NCBI GenBank assembly: GCA_030648675.1 | Contig: JAUSGV010000001.1 | Span: 1-11,013, forward strand | Direction of reading: 5' to 3' | Length of the DNA stretch: 11,013 nt | Origin: Dehalococcoidales bacterium | GTDB taxonomy: Bacteria > Chloroflexota > Dehalococcoidia > Dehalococcoidales > UBA2162 | Part shown: one piece after another, positions 6,632-11,013 of the stretch | Layout: each line of letters starts with the position of its first letter | Numbering within the stretch: the first letter of the stretch is position 1 | Made by a program: the position numbers and the translations under genes | Notes under the pieces: model-generated | The model's database searches: none | What the model saw: only the letters and a program-made list of their open reading frames with translations | Told to the model about the DNA's origin: nothing

Positions 6632-7225
6632 ATGACTGCAGTAAACAATCAACCCGGCGTGGAGAAGAAGGGACAGACAGGGAAACGGGTTCTTGCTTTC
6701 GCCATGGTCTTTTTCACCATCGCCATTACTGTCGGTCTTTTTGTCTTTGCGCAGAGGTATCCTGATAAGGTAAAAGAGCTTGCCGGTTTAGGCTACATCG
6801 GGGTCGCCCTCATCAGCCTGGTGAGCAGCGCGACCATTATTCTGCCGGTTCCCGGGGTACTGGTTGCTTTCCCGCTGGTGGCTACCTTAAACCCTGTCCT
6901 GGTGGCTTTGGCCGCTTCAACCGGCGGTATCTTTGGAGAGATTTCCGGTTACACGGCTGGTTTTGGCGGTCACGGTCTTACGCATGGCAGCGAAATACAC
7001 ATGCGGGCTGAGGGATGGATGAAACGGTGGGGGAGCCTGACTATTTTTCTCTTCGCCGCTGTTCCCTTGGTACCGTTCGACATCGCCGGGGTTGTCGCCG
7101 GCGCGCTGCGATATCCGCTGTGGAAGTTTTTACTTGTCGGCTGGCTGGGCAAAAGCATTAAATTTATTGCCCTGGTGTACGCCTTTATCTGGGGCTGGGA
7201 TTTTATCCTGCGGTACGTCGGCTAA
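6632..7225 (+). CDS. VTT/DedA-like integral membrane protein
   Basis: A 197-residue multi-pass inner-membrane protein of the VTT (SNARE-associated, DedA-related) group. A basic N-terminus (1-19) precedes a first helix (20-40, LAFAMVFFTIAITVGLFVFA). Further hydrophobic segments lie near 53-71, 74-98, 134-157 and 164-187. VTT signatures are the re-entrant TGGIFGEISGYTAGFGG (97-113) and AAVPLVPFDIAGVVAGALRY (142-161), followed by WKFLLVGWLGKSIKF (164-178). Family members are linked to lipid transport or scrambling and membrane homeostasis; the substrate here is unknown. The ATG start has only a weak purine stretch (tagaga) upstream. It is divergent from tRNA-Glu, within 52 nt. A bidirectional hairpin terminator follows 19 nt after the stop. 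Confidence 0.82.
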   Translation: MTAVNNQPGVEKKGQTGKRVLAFAMVFFTIAITVGLFVFAQRYPDKVKELAGLGYIGVALISLVSSATIILPVPGVLVAFPLVATLNPVLVALAASTGGIFGEISGYTAGFGGHGLTHGSEIHMRAEGWMKRWGSLTIFLFAAVPLVPFDIAGVVAGALRYPLWKFLLVGWLGKSIKFIALVYAFIWGWDFILRYVG

Positions 7226-7236
7226 TACTACCTGTA

Positions 7237-7277
7237 TAAAAAACAGATGCGGTATTGGTATGTCCAATACCGCATCT
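7237..7277 (-). terminator. Perfect 14-bp hairpin terminator between convergent genes
   Basis: AGATGCGGTATTGG (7245-7258) and its exact complement (7264-7277) enclose a 5-nt loop. On the minus strand the stem is followed by GTTTTTTATA (run of six T), making it a textbook terminator for the NifU-like gene. On the plus strand it follows the VTT gene but has only a short T-rich trail, so it may act in both directions with lower efficiency there. Confidence 0.85.
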
Positions 7278-7304
7278 AGTTTCGCTTAACGAGGTATCCG
7301 GTAC

Positions 7305-7547
7305 TTAAGCGACATCCGCCGGGGTTTCCGCGACGACGCTCTTTATCTCAGGAATTTCCTGTTTCAGGAAACGCTCCACACCCATTTTCAGGGTCATGGT
7401 CGACATGGGACAATGGCCGCAGGCCCCGGTCAATTTTACCTTAACCGTGCTGTCGGTGATACCGGCCAATTCGACATCCCCACCGTCGCGCTGCAACATG
7501 GGGCGAATCTTGCTTAAAGCCGCTTCTACTTTGGTCTTATCCAGCAT
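7305..7547 (-). CDS. NifU C-terminal-domain (Nfu-type) Fe-S scaffold protein
   Basis: An 80-residue stand-alone NifU C-terminal domain. RPMLQRDGGDVELAGI (15-30) is the family's N-terminal signature, and C43-G-H-C46 in TGACGHCPMS gives the two cysteines that, in a dimer, bridge a [4Fe-4S] cluster delivered to apo-proteins. It acts in the cytoplasm in Fe-S maturation; it would supply enzymes such as radical SAM proteins in general, and no specific link to the neighbour is claimed. The start ATG has a strong GGAGG (7554-7558 on the plus strand), 6 nt away. Its size is typical for the single-domain form. It is a monocistronic gene with its own promoter and terminator. Confidence 0.93.
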   Translation of the reverse strand: MLDKTKVEAALSKIRPMLQRDGGDVELAGITDSTVKVKLTGACGHCPMSTMTLKMGVERFLKQEIPEIKSVVAETPADVA

Positions 7548-7604
7548 TTACATCCTCCGCTGCGGGCTAAAAAGATCCGTCTCTCAGCCCGGAATAGATT
7601 TAAT

Positions 7605-7634
7605 ATCCTATCATAGCGAAATTCAGGACGTCAA
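7605..7634 (-). promoter_or_regulatory. Probable promoter of the NifU-like gene
   Basis: On the minus strand TTGACG (7629-7634), 18-bp spacer, TAGGAT (7605-7610) preceded by TGA (extended -10). A leader of about 50 nt would result. Confidence 0.5.
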
Positions 7635-7771
7635 ACTACGACATTTGTCGGTAGTGGGTCAATTTGAAATCCACAGGCATTGACGAAGAGGCTGCTGGCG
7701 AACCCAAGCCAAAACCAGAAGATGCAACAAGAATCCGGCTGCTGTCGTTCTTGGCCGATTAGGTAGCCTAA
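7635..7771. other. Non-coding stretch at the left edge of the accessory patch
   Basis: Between the NifU-like promoter and the transposase remnant there is a 12-nt inverted repeat, CGACA-tt-TGTCG (7639-7650), then a short open stretch from about 7652 to a stop at 7754 reading in part DEEAAGEPKPKPEDATRIR. It has no start signal and no family I recognise. It may be more eroded mobile-element DNA. Confidence 0.3.
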
Positions 7772-7971
7772 AGGGTGGCAAGGGCTTCCAAGCTAACACT
7801 GGAACAAAGAAAAGGTTGAGAACTTGAAATGCGCGGTGGCACTTCACTTCATGTACTACAAATTTCGCATAAAACGTGGCTAATCCTTATCCTAGAACTC
7901 CTGCAACGGCAGCTGGAATAAGTGACCATGTTTGGACTGTGGAAGAAATCGCAGGTTTGATAGGGTGCTAA
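7772..7971 (+). pseudogene. Degenerate C-terminal remnant of an IS1-like family transposase
   Basis: Three short pieces in successive frames match the end of a DDE transposase. A weak RVARASKLTL (from 7772) fits the 'RRFTRLT' region. KVENLKCAVALHFMYYKF (7812-7865) is an excellent match to the conserved 'KVENHAAALALHFMYYNF' segment and runs into a stop at 7881. Then TPATAAG and DHVWTVEEIAGL (about 7898-7965, ending TAA 7969-7971) match the usual 'TPAMEAG...DHVWSIEEI' tail. Frameshifts separate the pieces, and the catalytic core and N-terminus are missing, so it is inactive. This type of sequence is annotated as IS1 family in many genomes. Its stop abuts the convergent stop of the neighbouring gene at 7972. 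Confidence 0.7.
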
Positions 7972-8400
7972 TTATATGAGGGCGCTTTGTCCGGTCATTG
8001 AAGGCGGGATTATTTTTATAGAACCCTGCTTACTAATAAGGTCTTGTAGCAAGTCTTGAACTATGGTCATAAAAGCGGTAAGTTCCTCATTCTCGCACTT
8101 ATTTTTCTTGACAGCTTTTTTCACTTGCTTCCAAACAGGCGCGAATTCTGGATATTTAGTAACAAAATAACCTTCAAAATCCTCTATTTCAATACCTACT
8201 ATTTCTCTTGTTTTTGGGTCAATCCTAAGCATAACATCTCCATTCCAATCCACAGAAATAGCAGGAACTGGATTCTCTGGTTGGAAGATAAGCGTGTCTA
8301 AACCCTCGATATAGAGAGGACAAAACGACTTAATGTTTTTTATTGTTTCTAGATGGATTGTATTATTGTTCAGTTCGTGAATTTGTGTCCCCATAGCCAT
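7972..8400 (-). CDS. DUF2283-like protein, candidate antitoxin
   Basis: A 142-residue protein. The central part AISVDWNGDVMLRIDPKT (48-65) followed by REIVGIEIEDFEGYF (66-80) resembles the DUF2283 pattern (strand - D - x-LRID - EIVGIEI) and related Chloroflexi proteins; KYPEFAPVWKQVKKAVKK follows. The C-terminal third is charged, then helical. DUF2283 proteins often sit beside small toxin-like RNases, so an antitoxin role is inferred from context. The start ATG (8400) has a strong AAGGAG (8405-8410 on the plus strand) 4 nt away, placed inside the upstream gene; a second ATG at 8394 is possible. It overlaps the upstream gene's 3' end by 31 nt, so translation is probably coupled. Its last residues (PPSMTGQSALI) adjoin the transposase remnant and may be altered by that insertion. 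Confidence 0.65.
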   Translation of the reverse strand: MAMGTQIHELNNNTIHLETIKNIKSFCPLYIEGLDTLIFQPENPVPAISVDWNGDVMLRIDPKTREIVGIEIEDFEGYFVTKYPEFAPVWKQVKKAVKKNKCENEELTAFMTIVQDLLQDLISKQGSIKIIPPSMTGQSALI

Positions 8401-8720
8401 ATTTCTCCTTTTTTTATATTATCGGTGGCATATGCGGTCTTTACAAATCCTCTCTCTTGCCCATATTTTCTCGAATATTGGATAAATACTTTTATTAACG
8501 TGTTTCCAATCGTAGGGAGTACGAGACTCTTGTAAAAATTTTGCGTATCAACATGACGAACATCCTGATACACACTGATAGGATGTGCTATTACTGTTTT
8601 TATTAACTCTTGTTGCCCTATTATTTCGGGATGAATCGTTACATGTTTCGACCAGCATTCTCGGCTGCAAGCTACTGAAATGCCGTTCCTGTCTACACAT
8701 GTGAACTCATTCCCAACCAC
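8370..8720 (-). CDS. Putative BECR-fold (barnase/EndoU/colicin/RelE-like) nuclease, candidate toxin
   Basis: A 116-residue protein, GTG start. FTCVDRNG (6-13), WSKHVTIHPEI (23-33), the I-x-x-P segment VIAHPISVYQD (43-53), FYKSLVLP (62-69), KVFIQY (77-82) and the closing GFVKTAYATDNIKKGE (91-106) follow the pattern I associate with phage-type BECR/PBECR nuclease domains, where the W-x-x-H histidine and the 'TAY' strand are conserved. This would be a small RNA-cutting enzyme, plausible as a toxin; the assignment rests on motif memory, not a search. There is no Shine-Dalgarno sequence at the GTG. A TTGACA/ATTAAT promoter ends 14 nt before it, suggesting a leaderless transcript. An in-frame stop lies five codons upstream, so no longer start is available. 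It is the first gene of a two-gene operon with the DUF2283-like protein. Confidence 0.6.
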   Translation of the reverse strand: MVGNEFTCVDRNGISVACSRECWSKHVTIHPEIIGQQELIKTVIAHPISVYQDVRHVDTQNFYKSLVLPTIGNTLIKVFIQYSRKYGQERGFVKTAYATDNIKKGEIWLWGHKFTN

Positions 8721-8734
8721 TTGATTTGCATAAC

Positions 8735-8763
8735 ATTAATGCACATGTTTTGCAGGTTGTCAA
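8735..8763 (-). promoter_or_regulatory. Promoter of the candidate toxin-antitoxin operon
   Basis: On the minus strand a perfect TTGACA (8758-8763) is 17 bp from ATTAAT (8735-8740, 4 of 6). Predicted initiation near 8728 leaves a leader of about 7 nt before the GTG. Confidence 0.45.
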
Positions 8764-8795
8764 ACTTCTTAGATAAAATAATACCGTTTTTTGTG

Positions 8796-8801
8796 TATAA
8801 T
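8796..8801 (+). promoter_or_regulatory. Possible -10 box for the 81-aa orphan gene
   Basis: A perfect TATAAT in very AT-rich DNA (16 of 60 bases G+C in 8761-8820), 88 nt before the orphan gene's ATG. No convincing -35 is seen, so this is a weak call. Confidence 0.3.
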
Positions 8802-8889
8802 AGTCATCCTTTTATGGGTTGTTTTTGTAACACATTTGTGTCATTCTTTACCCATTTCAAATTTGCGGACAAAATAATTGGGGGAGAAA

Positions 8890-9135
8890 ATGGCTACTAC
8901 TTTCGCAAAAGGTGATAGGGTACGATTTAGTTTCTCAGGTGAGATTGTTATTGCAGAATTGTTTACCATTCACGGCTCAATTCAACGCAGGCGCGTAGTT
9001 AATGGTCATTATGTTTATAATGTCAAACTTTCTGCTCGCGTTAATCTCCCTACAAATATGATTTACGGGATGAAATTAATTAACGGTACCTTATTAACGG
9101 GTGTATCGGGTAATTTACTTGAACTACTACGCTAG
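8890..9135 (+). CDS. Orphan small protein, predicted beta-rich, unknown function
   Basis: An 81-residue protein that I do not recognise. The start is set at ATG 8890 because GGGGGAG (8880-8886) lies just upstream; a TTG start at 8878 would add four residues but place the start before the ribosome-binding site. KGDRVRFSFSGEIVIAELF (7-25) looks like the first strands of a small SH3-like or KOW-like barrel. A basic QRRR (31-34) is followed by more alternating V/Y/I strands and a terminal GNLLELLR. There is no signal peptide or membrane segment. It is the divergent neighbour of the candidate toxin operon across a 169-nt gap and shares its low G+C content, so it probably arrived with it. A nucleic-acid-binding role is possible but unproven. 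Confidence 0.6.
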   Translation: MATTFAKGDRVRFSFSGEIVIAELFTIHGSIQRRRVVNGHYVYNVKLSARVNLPTNMIYGMKLINGTLLTGVSGNLLELLR

Positions 9136-9190
9136 CAAATATTATTTAAATTCAAAACGACCCGTTACCCGCTTGTCGGAAGGTGGTTTT

Positions 9191-10231
9191 TTAGGGGAAG
9201 ATAGCAGGCGCTTCCAGCCCCATCGTCTCGGGGAAACCGAGCATCAGGTTCATGTTCTGTACGGCTTGACCGGCGGCACCTTTGACCAGATTGTCCAGGC
9301 AACTGAATACGATGAGTTTGTCGCCGCCAGGGTTGGTCGTGGGGTGAATGAGGCAGTTGTTGTTGCCGAGAGTATATTTCGTATGCGGTGAAAAATCGAC
9401 CACACGGACAAAAGGCATCTCCTTGTAATAGTCGCGGTAAAGAGTCAGCAATTCATCTTTCTTCTTTTTACCGCGAGAGATCTTCCCGGTCTTGAAAGTG
9501 GAGTAGATGGTGGTCAAGATGCCTCGGGTCATGGGAACCAGGTGAGGAATAAAAGTCACTTTTACTGCTTGATTGGGGTTAAGCAGGTTGAGTTCCTGGG
9601 TGATCTCAGGTAAATGGCGGTGACCGTCGAGCGCGTAGGCTGAAACATCCTCATTTACTTCCGAAAAATGAGTACTCAGTGTAAGCGTGCGGCCGGCCCC
9701 TGAAATTCCCGACTTGCTGTCGATGATTATTTCCGGTTCTATTATGCCTGCCTTTAGAGCCGGAGCCAGGGCTAAAATAGCACTGGTGGGGAAACATCCC
9801 GGATTGGCGACTATTTGTGCGGAAGCGATGCGGGAACGATAGATTTCGGGGAGACCGAATACGGCTTGCTTGAGCAATTCCGGGGCGGGATGAGTAAACC
9901 CGTACCATGCCGGGTAGGCAGTCGGGTCCTTCAATCGGAAATCGGCACTGATGTCTACCACCCTGGTACCGCCCTGGATAAGCGGGAGGCATTCTTTGGA
10001 GCTCTCTTTGTGAGGTAACGCTGAAAAGGCAAAATCGACATCCCCCAATTCGGTAGTGATGGCAAGGTTGAGGTTTGCCAGGTGGGGAAATACCTCGGCC
10101 AGCGTCTGCCCGGCGGCGCTCCGCCCCGTGACCGAAGTCAGCTTTATTTCCGGGTGTTGACCGAGTATTCTCGCCAGCTCGACGCCGGCGTAACCGGTCA
10201 CGTTGATGATTCCCACTTTTATCTTACTCAT
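9191..10231 (-). CDS. argC: N-acetyl-gamma-glutamyl-phosphate reductase
   Basis: This enzyme uses NADPH to reduce N-acetylglutamyl-phosphate to the semialdehyde, the third step of arginine biosynthesis in the cytoplasm. At 346 residues it has the normal length. VGIINVTGYAGVELAR (6-21) is the dinucleotide-binding start, FSALPHKESS (69-78) is the cofactor loop, and C146 in VANPGCFPTS is the catalytic thiol. KSGISGAGRT (173-182) and GHRHLPEI (203-210), with the active-site His, complete the signature. KGAAGQAVQNMNLM near the C-terminus is also typical. No Shine-Dalgarno sequence precedes the ATG; an extended -10 (TGG-TAACAT) lies 12 nt upstream. Other arg genes (argJ, argB, argD) are not in the window; the accessory patch begins directly after its stop, where they might otherwise be. 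Confidence 0.96.
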   Translation of the reverse strand: MSKIKVGIINVTGYAGVELARILGQHPEIKLTSVTGRSAAGQTLAEVFPHLANLNLAITTELGDVDFAFSALPHKESSKECLPLIQGGTRVVDISADFRLKDPTAYPAWYGFTHPAPELLKQAVFGLPEIYRSRIASAQIVANPGCFPTSAILALAPALKAGIIEPEIIIDSKSGISGAGRTLTLSTHFSEVNEDVSAYALDGHRHLPEITQELNLLNPNQAVKVTFIPHLVPMTRGILTTIYSTFKTGKISRGKKKKDELLTLYRDYYKEMPFVRVVDFSPHTKYTLGNNNCLIHPTTNPGGDKLIVFSCLDNLVKGAAGQAVQNMNLMLGFPETMGLEAPAIFP

Positions 10232-10243
10232 GATATGGGAGAT

Positions 10244-10273
10244 ATGTTACCACACAGTTCGGTCAGACGTAAA
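10244..10273 (-). promoter_or_regulatory. Possible leaderless promoter of argC
   Basis: On the minus strand TTTACG (10268-10273), 18 bp, TAACAT (10244-10249) preceded by TGG. Initiation would fall about 5 nt before the ATG. I saw no obvious ArgR-type operator. Confidence 0.35.
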
Positions 10274-10309
10274 CGGCTGCTTTCCCGATGAACACGGCCG
10301 GCGTGCCGT

Positions 10310-10339
10310 TTGTTCAGCTTTAAGTGGCGGTGTTATAAT
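10310..10339 (+). promoter_or_regulatory. Extended -10 promoter driving folC
   Basis: TGT-TATAAT (10331-10339) is a perfect extended -10; a weak TTGTTC (10310-10315) is 18 bp upstream. Transcription would start near 10346, before the truncated first copy of the folC start, so the folC message carries that copy and the inserted repeat as a leader of about 158 nt. Confidence 0.6.
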
Positions 10340-10371
10340 TTATTTCTCATTTCGCTTAAAGAGAGGGCAGA

Positions 10372-10464
10372 GTGGATACCGCATATCAGCAAGCCCTGGA
10401 CTATATCTGCTGTACGGATTGCTTTCCTTCGGCAGGCTCAGGACAGGCTTTGCCACGCTCCTAG
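10372..10464 (+). pseudogene. Truncated, diverged duplicate of the folC 5' end
   Basis: AGAGGG (10362-10367) and GTG (10372) begin VDTAYQQALDYI, nearly identical to the real folC start VDTAYQRALDYI at 10504, 132 nt downstream. After 13 codons the reading runs into a dispersed repeat and stops at TAG 10462-10464 (30 codons). Over 39 nt the copies differ at 8 positions, of which 6 are silent. The piece could still be translated as a short upstream peptide. Confidence 0.75.
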
Positions 10465-10471
10465 CGATGAC
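10416..10471. repeat. Dispersed repeat element (GTCATTGCGAGGAGC...GAAGCAATCC type) within the folC leader
   Basis: The stretch from 'ggattgctttccttcggcag' through 'cgctcctagcgatgac' matches, in reverse complement, the family of short interspersed repeats that give artefact peptides such as 'VIARSVAKPVLSLPKES' on the minus strand. It separates the truncated from the complete folC start. Confidence 0.65.
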
Positions 10472-10503
10472 TTGGGGCAAGGCTAGAGAAAGAGGGTAGC
10501 ATA

Positions 10504-11013
10504 GTGGATACAGCTTATCAGCGAGCGTTGGACTACATTTACAGTTTTGTCGATTTCGAAAAGAACATGATGCCGCAGCAACTGCTGCATTACGATTTGA
10601 GGCGTGTGGCCGCCTTACTGGGGCGGCTGGGTAACCCTCATCTCGCGGCAAAGACGGTGCACGTCGCCGGCACTAAAGGAAAAGGTAGTGTTGCTGCAAT
10701 GGCGGCTTCGGCATTGACAGCTTCAGGCTACGCTACCGGACTTTATACTTCGCCTCATCTGCATTCCTACAATGAGCGCATACGCATCGATAATGTCCTG
10801 ATAACGGACGCAGATATTGTCGCGATGGTGAAAAAAATAAAGCCGGATATCGAACACGTGAACCGGGCAGCTACCTACGGCTTGCTGACTACCTTCGAGG
10901 TAACTACCGCTATGGCCTTCGAGTATTTCCGGTCAAGGGGCGTAGATTTTCAGGTGATAGAAACCGGGTTGGGCGGCCGCCTGGACGCCACTAACGTCGT
11001 CGATCCCGAGGTC
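10504..11013 (+). CDS. folC: Folylpolyglutamate synthase / dihydrofolate synthase (partial, 3' end outside window)
   Basis: FolC adds glutamate to dihydropteroate and/or folates with ATP, in the cytoplasm. The first 170 residues of about 430 are present. The Mur-ligase-type P-loop is GTKGKGS (56-62) in VHVAGTKGKGSVAAM; TGLYTSPHLHSYNERIRI (78-95) and IETGLGGRLDATN (152-164) are hallmark FolC blocks. The GTG start at 10504 is chosen because AGAGGG (10491-10496) lies 7 nt upstream and the N-terminus reads like the family (YQRALDYIYSF). Everything upstream in frame is closed by stops at 10462 and 10468. The promoter is at 10310-10339. Whether this copy makes dihydrofolate as well as polyglutamates cannot be told from this part. 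Confidence 0.93.
   Translation, partial: MDTAYQRALDYIYSFVDFEKNMMPQQLLHYDLRRVAALLGRLGNPHLAAKTVHVAGTKGKGSVAAMAASALTASGYATGLYTSPHLHSYNERIRIDNVLITDADIVAMVKKIKPDIEHVNRAATYGLLTTFEVTTAMAFEYFRSRGVDFQVIETGLGGRLDATNVVDPEV

Noticed and set aside
9136..9190. Terminator between the orphan gene and argC ('ggtggttttttag')
   Set aside because: There is a T-run but no convincing stem can be formed before it.
10340..10651. 103-codon minus-strand open frame (VIARSVAKPVLSLPKES peptide)
   Set aside because: Artefact translation of the dispersed repeat plus the antisense of folC.

Overview
The window reads as a stretch of bacterial chromosome, mostly housekeeping genes at roughly 55-60% G+C, cut by one visibly AT-rich patch (about 7.97-9.19 kb). 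The gene content and the dispersed palindromic repeats (a 'TTCCGGGtcaagCCCGGAA' type and a 'GTCATTGCGAGGAGC...GAAGCAATCC' type) remind me most of Chloroflexota, class Dehalococcoidia. That is an inference from gene style, not a proof.

Layout. 2-157: tail of an unrecognised gene. 158-451: leader region with a good gyrA promoter and a GC hairpin. 452-2890 (+): gyrA. 2887-4725 (-): a radical SAM protein of the TIGR03960 type, tail to tail with gyrA and overlapping it by 4 nt. 4926-5741 (-): an MBL-fold hydrolase. 5742-6028: a repeat-rich spacer in which a GC palindromic element is flanked by two identical 25-bp direct repeats, one carrying the -35 box of the MBL gene. 6029-6502 (+): HIT-family nucleotide hydrolase/phosphorylase. 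6507-6579 (-): tRNA-Glu(UUC). 6632-7225 (+): VTT/DedA-like membrane protein. 7245-7277: a perfect 14-bp hairpin terminator. 7305-7547 (-): NifU-domain Fe-S protein.

7.55-9.19 kb is an accessory patch. It holds a frameshifted remnant of an IS1-like transposase, a two-gene minus-strand operon that looks like a toxin-antitoxin pair (BECR-nuclease-like protein plus a DUF2283-like partner), and a divergent orphan 81-aa small basic protein. It lies between the NifU-like gene and argC (9191-10231, -), the arginine biosynthesis reductase. Past argC, a divergent extended -10 promoter leads to folC (10504 to the window edge, +). The start of folC is duplicated: a first, diverged copy of the ribosome-binding site and first 12-13 codons lies 132 nt upstream, cut off by a dispersed repeat.

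The housekeeping genes are independent single transcription units (DNA topology, tRNA, Fe-S, arginine, folate) and do not form one pathway. The most notable features are the candidate toxin-antitoxin pair, the duplicated and interrupted folC start, and the matching arrangement (repeat element plus duplicated promoter-proximal DNA) upstream of the MBL gene. Three minus-strand genes (MBL, putative toxin, argC) have no Shine-Dalgarno sequence but have a promoter-like -10 only 12-14 nt before the start codon, which suggests leaderless transcripts.
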